Of a stretch of 64,000 nt of DNA, positions 13,217 through 25,756 are shown in pieces (positions within the stretch are counted from its first letter, which is position 1; every line of letters begins with the position of its first letter). A program made the position numbers and the translations under genes. Below the pieces are notes generated by a model. That model saw only the letters and a program-made list of their open reading frames with translations. It searched no databases and was not told the origin of the DNA. Origin of the DNA: Megaleporinus macrocephalus (taxonomy: Eukaryota > Chordata > Actinopteri > Characiformes > Anostomidae); contig CM038716.1 in the NCBI GenBank assembly GCA_021613375.1, forward strand, positions 15,902,024 through 15,966,023, given 5' to 3'.

Positions 13217-16200
13217 CATGTTAATTTACATGTTTATTGACTTTTTTCTTCGTATTTATTAAGTTAAGCTTTTGTTTACTTTCCCTCCATGTTGTCCAGA
13301 TGGAGTTAGGTAGGCAATCCCGTTCTACATAATCAGAGGGAAGGTGCATTTGCCTCTTGATTGTAGCCTCTATTTAATTTATGTGGATTTACCTCAGATA
13401 GTTTGAATTTGACTGAACGATCTTTTCAGCAGGTTCCTAACGCTGGGAGTTTTAAGTCACACATGCCAGCGCCTTGTCAGAATTCCAGAAGTTAAAAACT
13501 CACGATTGAGTCCTGAAAAGGAGAATCAAAGAAAATATTGTGCTAGAGTGGTGTGGTCTGAGGTCTGGATGGGGTGAGCGAGTACGTTCTGGATCCACGA
13601 GAAATCAGAACCTCTCCAACACACTATCCATTCACGCAGCAGGTCTTGCAGTGGTGCTCTTGCTCACTAGCCTGAACCCGGTTCTCCCCACCCGCGAGCC
13701 AATTACAGACATGCTGCGGAGGTTCCCTGAGGCTTTGGCTCCACAGCATACTTTCAAACACATGGAGTATCCTCTGGTCGGGATGATGGGCACCTCTTAG
13801 CAGAAGAGGAATGTGCCTAATTGAGCTTCAGTCTGTGGCATCGCATCGCTCTATAAGAGAACGTGTGTCTCCTGCTGAGGCACATGTGGTTGTGAGGTCA
13901 TGCAGTGGGCTGGCTCGAGCTTGGCGCTTGCTGGGTTGTTTTAAAAGTGGGTAAGGCTGGAGCAGACTTCAGCTCAGGCCCGGAGCTGCATGTAAAAAGC
14001 CTTTGAAAGTACAAATGCTGTTTCTGGAGCTGAACTTTCCTTTGCTGTCTGCTGAGTACAGCCTTTTCGTTAGGTATTCCTTGCATCCTGGATCAGCTCC
14101 CATACTGACCTGCGTCTAACTGCGGAGAGGTGCACTGCAGATGTCTCACAGTCTCGCCAAACTCCTAGCTGTTAATTATTTAAAGGGACCTGCTGCAGGC
14201 AGACTGAATAATGAAGGAGCTAGTCATGACAAGTAAAGCAGCACTGAAAATAGAGGACTAAGAAAGAGACCTGCAGGTGAACGATGCTTTGTGAAGCACT
14301 CTGCTGGCGATTGATCTTGGAGGGAGCACTTCAGCAGCCTTTTTTGTCTGCATCCGGTGGGAGCCCTGCAGTACACTCAGAGTGGAGTGTCTTCAATAGG
14401 TCACACAGCTAAGGCTTCACTCTCCCATAAGATGAATGATGAGGTGTTTTAATAAAAGAGCATTTGCTTGGGTCGGAAGCTGACACAGTGTCATTACTTC
14501 ACACGTATGTGTTTAGACGTGATTTAAAAGGAATGTATTTTGGAGATTACTTGTGTAGAAATAGACAGTAATGCTTTTACGGTGCTTATGATACTGTTTA
14601 TGCCATTCGGTTCCTGAATGCAGCTTTTGTTTCAATTACTATTTTGGTGTACAAGTTGGAGATGCAGACTTTTTACTTGCCAGATAAGGAGGAAGAAATC
14701 TAGCCATTCACTTACAACAGCACAGGAGTGCAAATCAGTGGGACTGTGGATGGTAGAAAGGCTGTGAGGACCTTTTATGCTCATATTCAGCATTCCGTAT
14801 TTCTTTGTGTAATACATTTACATAATTCAGTATTACTTAATATGTGAATCTGTGTTCCGTGGAAGGGTGTTGTGTGTTTTTTTTTTTTTTGTTTTTTTTA
14901 AGTTGTTGTAGTGTTGTAGCTCCCCGTGTGTTGTGAGGGCATGTCAAGCATGACAGTAGGTGGGGATAAGGATGGTGTTATGGGATGATGTCACCTTGTA
15001 ACAGGGAATAAATAGGGCTGGAATTCCTTAAGGTGTTTTAGGCAGCTGGTAAAAGTGAGTTCAGTGGAAAAGAGTTTCTCCCTCTGATGTGTACTTTGGG
15101 TTTTTAAACTTTGCAGAGCATCGACATGTATAACAGCATGCAAAGCATGTACAAAGAAAATCTGGAAAAGCATAATTGCTCCCCTTTAAGCCTCAATCTC
15201 ACCTCATCTTTAAAGTCTCCAACACTACAAAAACTACAGCAGGGTTTAGAAAACTGCTCAGTAGTAAAACCGAGCATTCAAAAATTTATGTAATAATATT
15301 TATATGTATTTTATTATGTTGCCAAGTCTTATGTTGAGATCAGTTCTGTTCTAGTATAGTTAATGTAGGTTTCTGCTAAAAGCTGACCTTTAAGTTTGAT
15401 ATTCTTGATCAAGTGCACAGATTCATGGCACATGCCAAAGCAGACTGTGTGAGGTGACATGCTGTGGCTGACTCTGTTAAAACTCAGGCTGATGGGAAAA
15501 ACTGCTCCGCCGTCAATGGGAACACTTGTCATTAAGCACTCAGACGCAGGAAGGAGTCCTTCCTATAAACACAGTGTAGTGCAGCACCGGAGAACTCGCT
15601 ATCTTCCGGAACGTTCATTATCCATCTCGGGGCACAAGGGGGCAATGTGTCTTGCATGGCGGAAGCCCAGCTGAGTAAGATTCGGTCAGTGCCAGGAGCT
15701 TCTGACTGTTGGATCTCGCACACTCTGTTCCTGAGCCGTGCCGATTTGGACTTCGGAAGGATATAAGCCCCTCAGTGTTTGTTTGGCAGAGGGGTCTATA
15801 AGGATGCCTCTTAAATCACGCTCAGCGCTTAGGATCATGCTGCTGTTTACTGCACCAGCGGATATTGCGGTCGCTGGAACGTGGAGGAAGGGTAGGCCAA
15901 GCTGATCAATTCATGCCTGGTGGGCAGCAGGCGTAGCACAGAGCATGCATTCCAGCTCGAGGCTTTCTTTCCATTAGACCAGTGAAAGTCATACAGGGCT
16001 ACAGTGATGAGCGCTTTACACTTTTCTCTGCTCAGACACAGCTGATTCAGCTTGTGCGGGATGAGCACAGCCAGGTGTGTTACAGCAGCAGCAGTGCTGT
16101 AGTCTTAAAGGACTAGAGCTGGAACTCCTTGCACTAATCTTCAGAGTGGTGCTCACGATGACGTCGAAAGTAGAGATATCTCTGTTTAGAAAGTTTAGCT

Positions 16201-16864
16201 GGCGTTAAGAGTGTTTCATTGAAATTCCAAAGACTGATGGAGAGCTGCAGGACGTGTTGCGGGCGTGCGGCTCTCTAAGGGCTGCTGAAGGGCTGGAGCT
16301 ACCAGTCAGGCTGTAGAACAGAACTGTATTAGGGCCCAGTGCCAGAGTGGCAGCCTAGTAGCAGACGCTAGCACTGGATGCCAGATGGCCTCTATATGAG
16401 TCAGTTACTCGTGAACAAAAAGGCCTTGCTGACTGAGAAGCACCTTATCATACTGGGCCTGGCCCATGTCTGGAAATGCAGAGGAAAATGAATAATGATT
16501 GTTAAGCACGCCTCTATCACTTTAATGGGCTTAAAGTGCATTTTATTAGAGTGGATTTACGAGAGCAGAGATCTGACGTCTTTACTGAGATGAGACAGTA
16601 CAGATGCCCGGCCCTACGCTTGTATTAGTGTATGTGTTACGTTCATGGATATAAAGCCGTGCCCTGCAAATGTAAGAGACTGCTCTTCGTTTATTTAGTC
16701 AGACAGTTTGTGCCAACTGTTTCTCCTCTCCATTTGTGCCATTTGCTCCATCCTTGACTGCATCACTGTATCACCCACCTGATGTAGCACCCGTACAGCT
16801 TCTAAAGCTTCTACCTTCAAACTCTTTTAGTTTTTAAACTGTAAATACTATTCGACCAGAGGAG
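13217..16864. other. Non-coding, no gene seen
   Basis: A T-run at about 14878-14900 is the only simple repeat of note. Confidence 0.55.
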
Positions 16865-16975
16865 GATGGGTCTCCCCTTGTGAGTCTGGTTCCTCCCAAG
16901 GTTTCTTCCTCCAGTTGAGGGAGTTTCTCCTTGCCACCGTTGCCTCTGGCTTGCTCACAAGGGATAAACAGCTGT
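16865..16975 (+). repeat. Fish dispersed repeat (GGTTCCTCCCAAGGTTTCTT type)
   Basis: Contains ggttcctcccaaggtttctt, then gagtttctccttgccaccgt and tgcctctggcttgctcac. This wording recurs across many teleost genomes and appears to be a conserved core of an old retroelement; the class is from memory and not certain. Confidence 0.65.
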
Positions 16976-17506
16976 GATTTCATGTTTTTCATGCTTTTAA
17001 AATTCCTGTAAAGCAGGAATTTCAGTTTCAGACAAAACTGCTAGAAATGATACGTAAGGACCCACTTACATAAAGAAAATGGGAAAATCATGCTATGGGA
17101 TGCTACGTGAAAAAACAGGTTTCCAAACGATTACAAGGGGTTTAAAAGACTGGTAAAGTCTATACATGTTATTATATAGATAATATGGCTCCCATAAGCC
17201 ATGCAAAACCTGGAAGGCCACCAAAACTGCCCCCATCAGATAAACAGTACTTAAGGCTTTCTTCTTCACTCATGCTTCATATTTGAAAGAATTCACAGGA
17301 GATTCTGTGAAAAGGCAACTCAACACTCTGGGTCTAAGAGGATGTGTAGCTGTCAAGAAGCTGTTAGTGAGAAAAGGAAACAGACAAAAAAGAGAAAACT
17401 CAAACAAAGAAGCTGCTGGTGTTCTCAGTCCACCCCAGAGTCTACACCTCTCACTGAATGTGTTTGGGATTGTGAGAAGCAACTGATTTCCAAGTCTGAA
17501 GTTTGG
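16976..17506. other. Non-coding, no gene seen
   Basis: Short overlapping frames on both strands without coding support. Confidence 0.5.
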
Positions 17507-17629
17507 GGGCTGGTTTCTCAGACAGGGATTATGCCTAGTTATAGCCTGCTTTTTTTCTCAGTGGAAAATCCCCTTTTAAAATCCTGTGTAGTCCAGGACT
17601 AGGCTTAATCCCTGCCCAGGAAACAGACC
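17507..17629. mobile_element. Small palindromic MITE
   Basis: Left end ggtttctcagacagggatta and tgcctagt is the inverted complement, with few mismatches, of the right end actaggcttaatccctgccc and aggaaacagacc. About 120 bp long with about 28-bp arms. Superfamily not assigned. Confidence 0.75.
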
Positions 17630-17798
17630 CTGGAGGTGTGCGGGAAAAATATCCCTGCGGATTTGCTTGAAAAAATGACAGCAAGCCTCCTGAAAAGTGT
17701 GCAAGATGTATTGAAGGCAAGATATAACCACTCTAAATAAAAAAATAAAATAGGATTATATGTAGTCAGTGGGCACATGTGTGGTTAATTATATATGC

Positions 17799-17802
<4 letters not shown>

Positions 17803-17856
<54 letters not shown>
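17803..17856. repeat. (TA)n microsatellite
   Basis: An uninterrupted TA run of about 27 units. Confidence 0.98.
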
Positions 17857-17860
<4 letters not shown>

Positions 17861-20800
17861 CAATTGTTAATTGTTTTGACTGGAAATTAAATAAACAAAG
17901 GTTGTGCTCTGCTGTACATCACACAGTACAGTGTGGGAACACATGCTGGGCTGTGCCTGCAGCTGTATGCATTGTGTATATGTTATGTGTGTTATACCCG
18001 TTTCATTTCCTCTTCATCTCCCAGCACAATGTAGTGCAGGAAAGCCAAGCGGCCAGCAGACCATGCCTCTAATGACCCAGCGCGAAGCTGCCTCAGGACT
18101 GATGGTGTTTTAATAGAGGAACTTCTAACGTGGTCCTCTACTTGCTTGAAAGAGCAGCTTATTAAGTGATGATTCATTATTAGATGCTGATGTCAAATAC
18201 AGACCCTCTGTTTCTCCCAGTCAGTGTTCACCATTAGCCATAGCTGTCTTAGACTCGCCTTCAGCATCAGCAGGTATTTGTTGCTCTGAGACCATCAAGT
18301 TCACTCACTAGTGGATCAGAATTGATAAGATGTTTCTGTTGTGTAGAATCTTGAGCAGATGGTGATGATGGACTGGGGTGTGGCTCCAAACAGCAAACAG
18401 ACTAGCTTGGCGTGCTGACCTGCATTTGTGAGAGTGAGATGAGCACAGCGTTCGCATAAATCTGGTGAAGCTAATGCTGCCTGGACATGTCACAGTCCAA
18501 GGCATGCAGCACATCTGGTGTAGGTGTCTGTCTGAGATCTTGTTGCCGGACGTCTGATGGTGGCTCCTTCTCCATGCTGTGAGAAAGCAGCTGCATCTGG
18601 CCTTTGCAGGTAACTAGAGCAAAACTCTTTTTGAAGTGTTTCCTTGGCGACCAATTTTTATTCAGAATATATTTAGCATACCTTTTGATAAGGTACATAA
18701 GAACATCATGCTGTTTATTTTTATTTCTTTCACACTGTTCGGATTTTCAGTTTTCCTCATATTGTTTTGTTAATATGTTCGTTTAAAAATCACTTATGAA
18801 AATGAGATTTTAAAATTCTAAGCAATATTTTGACTCTTATCACCTACTTCTGTCCACTGCAGTCTCATGAACTAAACAAATAATTACTTAATGATTTGTA
18901 GTAAATGACCTGTGTATATATTATGCTATGTATGTCCAGAACAACATTCAGGTTAAGCTTTATCAGTTGTGAACACTGCTGCTACTGAGGAGATAAACAA
19001 GAGTTTAGTAATGCTGAGACTTATTACTGGCTCATAACATTGATTTATCAGTCTACTCAGTCTTTAGCAGAAACCTCAGTGTTTGTTAAGAAACTATATT
19101 TCCTCTTGAGATTGTGTCTTTACATGCTGTGTGCTAGACTGAATATGGATACTTAATTTCTGAATACTTGTTTCCCGTTATATCAATTATATGCAAGATA
19201 CAGGAGGTTCTAGCCGGTTTGGGACCTACTAAATAACCTCTTAGACCCCCTGAATGTCTTAAAATCAAGATTATGGGGGGTCCCTAAAAATAAACCTATT
19301 ATAATATTATGTTGTCTTGAAAACAAATGTTAAAATAAAAGATGCTTAACTCACAATACAGGAGTTTCTGTCTTTGGTGTTATAAACTAAGTAGACATGT
19401 GCCACGAGTCAAATTGGTTCACCCCGTTGATCCTTAATAGGCTAGAAACTTGCTGGGCTGGGATACCTTTGAGAAACTTTACAGTGTATCATAGCATGTT
19501 TGTAATACTCAAGACAATTTCATAGTATAAAAAGAGTGAATCATTACTGATTTCTCAAAGCAAAGAGCAAAGCAAAGAAAAAACAAGTTTGCATCAGTGC
19601 CAGTGAACGTGGGACAGCCCCTGCCCCCCCACTGCCCCCCCACTGAATACCAGGAGTACTTTGTTTCCATCCCAGTCCTGGTTGTATTGCTGTTTCACTG
19701 TAATTTCTGGTTATTTTCGTGACGGGTGCCGTATCATTTAATGTCACAACAGTTTATGTCCCATGCTAATGTAGGTGTGGTCACAACATCAGACATTATG
19801 GCGTCTATCATGACAATTAACAGTAATTGTAACATGACATGGTTTTATTCGGCTAAATAAAATCTGACAAATGACAGCAAGACATGTTTATATCGTACTT
19901 GAGTCCATGTTATGTAGCAGGGTGCACGTCAAGTGTTATCAATGACTGTGTTGACTATAAAAAATAAACAGGAGGAGTGACTCCACCTTGACGCGTACAT
20001 ATAGACTCCTGACTGCATAGAGAATTGCAGGAGAATAAATATTTGAAAGAGTACATTCATGAATCAAAAAGCCTAGCCTGCTGTCGTACATATTTTCTAT
20101 TAATTTATGTTCAGGTTCTCAGGCCAGGCAGTGCTGGAAAGGGCTTACATGTGCTTCCACCAGAGGGAAGACGGATACTTCACAGTAAAAGACCTCCGAT
20201 CGTTTTTGCCAGACAGATTCATTTTTCCTCAAAGTATGTTTTTGGCTGCTTTCAACCAAACATACACAGACAAGTTAGAAGGAATTACAGAACACCCTTC
20301 CTCCCCACAGCACGAAGGAGTGGAGCCAACTTTCAGTTTAAGCAGGTATCATCTGTTGAGGGTATGTTTGTAAGAGAGAGAGAGAGAGACCTCTAATGCA
20401 GGGCTGTGTTATGTCTTGCTGTTTTACTGTAACCACAGCTATGTATGGCATAGCTGTCCCAGGATGCAGTGGGTTTGGGGCACAATTGCCCGTCTCTGGG
20501 CAGAATCGCTTGCCCCTGTGACTGGCTGCGCTGACCCTGCCCACAGAGCACAAAAACACAGAAGCGCCTCACTGTTTACAGAGCCAGCTCAGCAGCCTGA
20601 CATTTCAGCGCCAGCCAAAACGGCTCAAATGCCGATTGTTCATCTGGGCGCGTTGAGTGCAGGAGCCTAATGCTATTCCACGAGTGATAATAGAGTGTTT
20701 TGTGGGTGAATTTGCTCTTTCAGTAATGATATGTATAAACAGTTAGACGGGATTATTCTTTGCCATTATAACAACAGCACCTCGACAGAAATGGCCTGTT

Positions 20801-21045
20801 CTGGAATAGGATCCGTGTGGCTATGACATTTCCTGTGACCGCACGAAACTCCCACAGTGAAGTTCAGTTTTGGTGCAGTGGTCTGTAGAGTACTACAGAG
20901 CTATTTATGGAGTACTGTATGTTAGTAGTTGGTCATATGGCCAAAAAAGTAAGTATGTTTAGTGGTTTTTGTAAAATGCCTGTTTTTATTTAGAGGCATA
21001 TATTACTAATGAAGGAAATGTAAATGTTTTATATATATATATGAA
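17857..21045. other. Non-coding, no gene seen
   Basis: Includes a C-rich run at 19624-19641. A frame at 20107-20373 was considered and rejected. Confidence 0.5.
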
Positions 21046-21645
21046 CACCATGAACAGTGTACGTCAATGGAACCAGAATGTTTTCCAAGCTGTTTTGGAG
21101 CACTTCTATTGGTCCATTCATCATGAAATTTTCACATATATATATATAGTTGTATATGTCTGTCTCCAATGAAAAGCGTAACTAAATATTTGTCCATTTT
21201 GTGTTTTTGTTCACATTGTGTGAAAATTTCATGATGAATGGACCAATATAAACTGAACAATATGAATATGAATGAACTGTCCAAAGCAAAAATCTTTTTG
21301 TTGATTTTGTATTTTATTTGTATTTGAACACGACAGCTGATGTGCACAACACTTTGTGAAAATTTCACGATGAATGGACCAATAGAAGTGCTCCAAAATA
21401 GCTTGGAAAACATTCTGGTTCCATTGACTTACACTGTTTGTGGTGTCTCAAGTGGCAATTTTGTTTTTCGCTGGACAAATATATATACATGCATGTATGT
21501 GTGTGTCCAAGTTATTTTGAAACATTTCTATTGGTCTGTTCATCCTGAAATTTTCACACAATGTTGTGCGCATCAGCTGTCGTTTTCAAATACAAATAAA
21601 ATACAAATCAGCAAAAAAAAAATTCTTTGGACAGTGACGATTTGA
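21046..21645. repeat. Cluster of four inverted/direct repeat pieces (TGATGAATGGACCAAT family)
   Basis: Copies at about 21058-21137 (-), 21212-21250 (+), 21354-21432 (+) and 21505-21565 (-). They share the wording accagaatgttttccaagct / tattggtccattcatcatga. Stretches ttgattttgtattttatttg (21299) and caaataaaatacaaatcagc (21592) are inverted relatives too. Short (TA)n runs lie between them. Reads as a nested or rearranged non-autonomous transposon. Confidence 0.8.
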
Positions 21646-24350
21646 TAAACCCATGGCACATATGCATAAACCTGCTGCAAGTTTTCTGGACCCGACTAAA
21701 AGCGTACTAAATATCATTTTTTTGAGAGTCTTGCGTTCTGGTGCGTATGTCTTAGCCTCTGCACTGCTGGAATCTGTTAAATGCTGTGAGTCGTTTACAC
21801 GATCAGTAGCAGCTGTTAAGCCGTGAATACTCTGCTTGAAGACTTGGCCCTGAAATCTAGCCGTCATGTGATGCGGCTGACTGAGGGAGGCAAGAGGAAA
21901 CAGAAGGGGAGCAAAACAGCAGCCCCAAGAGACTGGATGCTCTTTACGTATGAGTAGCCCTCTAAGCAACAAACTTGTGCTGGACGTCTGCGTTTATTTT
22001 TAAAAAACTGACACAAAACTGAAATGCTTCTGTCTCCATTCACCGTAATGGATCATTAGCCATTCAGTTACACGTACTAACCTTAGTGTGCTTTGCTCTG
22101 TATGTATATTATGTTATCTGTGCTTGTTTCTAGTATACCAGTTTACAGGTTATGACAAAGTCAATGGTTTTAGAACGACTTCAGCTGGAATGCAAGGCTA
22201 AATGATTTGGAAAAGGTATCAAGTTTTCTGAACAATATCATTAGTTCAGGGCTTTTTTCCAGAAGACATACTTTACATTAATTTTTGCAGACGTGTTGCC
22301 TAAATGCTGAATGTAATGTTTCAGACTCATTAGGGTAAATATCAACACCATAAACATGTTTTATATTTTTAATAATATTCTTTCTAGTTGTGGTTTCGAT
22401 TAATTGTTTAGTCTTATGGTGTTCCAGATGAACTCCTGCATTACCCCCTTCTCCTACATACATCCAATACATTTCCTGCCCTCTGGAATCAATGAGGAGC
22501 TCACGTGTGTGCTCGCTGTCAGGCCATTTGGTTATTGATCTGGCTTTAACTCACTCAGACTACCTCTCTGCACAGTACTGCTGTGATTGGTTTCTGGAGA
22601 ACTTGCTCCTGTTTTGCACTAATCTGATTGGCTCATGGTGTGCACAGAGTGCAAAATCCTCTCTGACCTTTGACCGATCGGAGAGGTGAAAGGGCGGCTG
22701 AAATCTCCAAACTTGTATAAATACAATCATATCCCCCCCTGCATTCCACATAGATTAACACAGGCAGAATTAGCCTGGCTGCCAAAAAGCTCGGACTGTG
22801 GCTGTGGGCTGGAGCAGACCACCGTTTAACCCAACCAGCACCCAAGACATTGGACATCAGATTACTGGGAAAGCGTGTTGTGATACCTCAGAACTTTCAG
22901 TGGGAGCTTGCTTCACGTCTTGAAATGTGCAAAATAGAAGGTGTTTGTTGTGTTGGCTTGGAGTTTTTCCACCTAAGCGGTGAAGTGAGATATGAATCTT
23001 ATCGCACTGGCTTGTTTTTGCCTCCTGACGGTGGTGCCTGCATTTATTCCATTGTACTCAACACCTTCCCGGCTTCAGGTTGTTTTAGCTGCTCTGAATC
23101 TTCTCGACGCAGGTCTGTTTCCTGTCCCTTAATCAACTCCTCCACTGTTTATTGTACAGCAATGGCAAACAGAAGTGCAGTCTGCTGCTCATCACCACAG
23201 GTTCCTCTTGAGCCGCAGTAAGAAATCACTTTCTCTGCTCCCAGGTCCGCTGTAGACTGGCTTTGATGGTCCGTACACCTGCAGAGGAAATGAGTTGACC
23301 TGAGTCCCTTTAGTACAGTGTCCTGTTTCATGAGCCGCCAGCAGGGGTCCTCTTGTCCGTCACCAGCTCCTCGTTTTCATCATCATGGGGGAAGCTGCTG
23401 GGTTGAATCAAGTAACAAAGCAGATTCGTGTTCAGACTGTCTGAAGAATCCGACTGGTCATGGGTGTGTGTTTGCATGTATGATTGAACAAGCATTAAAA
23501 GCTTTAAATGATCTGTGCTGCATTGATAGTGTATGTTAGTGAATATGTATGTGTGTTGCGGGGGGAAGGGGATCCTCCTGTAACAATGACCCAGATATGC
23601 CTCTTAGCCCCTCTAGCACAGCTGTGACGTGATTGGCTTGGTCAGGTCGAGGCATCCGCCACTGCATGCTCTCCAGACGAGACAGGCAGTCTACAGCACG
23701 CACCGCCTCACATATTACCCGCATGTTTTCATAAATCACTTTAAAGTGAATACTTCAGAAGCAAATGTGGCCCAGGTGTGCCTCTAGCTCTGCTACTCTA
23801 GCTGACTCGGTGGAAATCTAAAGTGTTTGAGAGGGTAGCGGTGGTGAGAATGCACATGTGGACTGTTTTTCTTTGCTGGTAGTATAAGATGTTACAGGAG
23901 GCCTGTATGTGTTTGACACATCAATAATGAATATGAACGAACCAGAAGCTGCATGTTGTGGAGGACAGCAGGGAGGACAACAGACTCTCCTGGTGATAGT
24001 AGGGACTGAGCCTGACTTACTAGAGGTGGGCGACATGGTAAAAACTAAAGTAATATGATGATGTGTCAGAAACAAAACCTGTATATTACTATATATCACT
24101 GTAATTAAAGTGATACAGTATATAGTTTAATTGTGTAATTTTATACACTACTCCACAGTAAATACAGTTAAATGAAAATACAGCAATGAAAGTTGCTGTT
24201 GTGAAGTGTTGTTTAATGCTGTTTTGTGGTGCTGACTTTTGTATGTACACTACAGTTAAAGACAAATAACAGGTGCTCATTTATAGATATCTGGAGAATA
24301 CATGCCCTGCTTCTTTGCTGTATAAAAAGCCTATAGATTGCTAATAGAAG

Positions 24351-24352
<2 letters not shown>
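21646..24352. other. Non-coding, no gene seen
   Basis: A TATAAATA string at about 22715 is isolated and unsupported as a promoter. No exon recognised. Confidence 0.5.
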
Positions 24353-24427
<75 letters not shown>

Positions 24428-24489
24428 TTATATATATTTATATATATATATATATATTTATATTTATTTTTATATATATATATATATAT

Positions 24490-24525
<36 letters not shown>

Positions 24526-24546
24526 TTTATTTATTTTATTTATTTT
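24353..24546. repeat. Long (TA)n / (TTTA)n microsatellite
   Basis: About 190 bases of pure AT: first TA, then mixed TA and TTTA, ending in TTTA units. Such tracts are unstable and often misassembled. Confidence 0.98.
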
Positions 24547-24799
24547 ACATTCACTGCAGGTTTCATGTTGTCACTTACATAAAAGGTTTATGGTTGCGTT
24601 TTATGTCTCATCTCGTAAACATAATCTCAAATGCTGATGAAGATACGGCAGCTGTTCGAGCGTAGTTTACAAGTAGGAAAACTAGCTTTTCCCAGGTTCC
24701 GACACCCCTCGAACCCTGAAGTGCCGACAATATACATAATATACTCAGAAAAGCATGTTGTGACATTTTGAGACAATTTCTCATGATAGCAGTGCATAC

Positions 24800-25748
24800 T
24801 AGAGATGGACCGTTCAGCGCTTTGAAGCCGATTCAGATCGCCAATCACCTTTCAGTGCGATCGGCCGACAGCCAATACCGAGGCCATATGCCACGGCAGA
24901 GCTACATGTAGTTATTAGCGCAAGCAAGTCGTGAAACATGGTCTAAACTGGTTTAATTACCATTTTTAACGAGCTCATATGAAGCAGCATAATATTTTTA
25001 ACAAAATTAACAGTAAATAAACAAAATAAATTAAACAAATATCCCCAATGCTGCAATCATTCAATTTAGACCCTTAATTTAAAACGAAAAAAGCGAATTA
25101 AATAAATGCAGTAAAAACTGCAATCATTAAACGCAGACTCTAGTTATTTTAAACAAAAACTGCAATCATTAAATGTAGATCTTGAACTGCTGCTGCTGTT
25201 CTGTTCGTACCGGTCAGATCTGGTCTGTACTGGGTTATTATCTGTTCTGGGTTGTTTGTTTTGTGCTAGCTGCGCGTGCTAGCTCTGCTGTTTACTGATA
25301 CTCACTGTATTCAGCCGCGGGTGTACTCTAAAAGCCGTATCAGATTAGTAGTGTTAAATGTCTTTGTTTTGGTTCCCCAACGAGACACGGTTAATTTTAC
25401 AGATTTTAAACACGCTCTGGATGAGTCTGTGTTACATACGGCAACAAGCTGCCAGACGGACGCAACGCAAAGGAAAACTGTTCTCACGCCGCTTCAGTCA
25501 GTCTGTGGAAAAAGAAAGGGTATGAGTTTTCACCTGGCGGTTCAGATAGGCATTGCAAGGAGCTGGCCAGAGGGGGTTTCAACGAAACACTAGCTGGAAA
25601 AACAGAAATTAGGCTCATTTGTTTAACGGCATTGATCCGCTCTCGGGATCGGCTCTAAATTGGAGAAATATCGTCCGATCACTGATCACATATTTTGATT
25701 AAAAATCGGCCGATACCGATACATAGCCGATCGATCTTTCCATCTCTA
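24800..25748 (-). mobile_element. Non-autonomous hAT transposon, copy 2 (949 bp), inverted
   Basis: Same element as at 12265 but reversed: starts TAGAGATGGACCG and ends CGATCTTTCCATCTCTA. Target duplication GTGCATAC (24792-24799) versus GTACATAC (25749-25756), 7 of 8 bases. Nearly equal length and high similarity along its whole length indicate the two copies are related full-length insertions. Confidence 0.92.
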
Positions 25749-25756
25749 GTACATAC

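Noticed and set aside
20107..20373. 88-codon frame with EF-hand-like wording (EDGYFTVKDLRSFL)
   Set aside because: The calcium-binding loop is incomplete, there is only one such segment, and no splice-linked partner exons are visible.
22700..22850. TATAAATA-containing promoter
   Set aside because: No exon, donor or coding sequence follows; one TATA-like string is expected by chance in this AT content.
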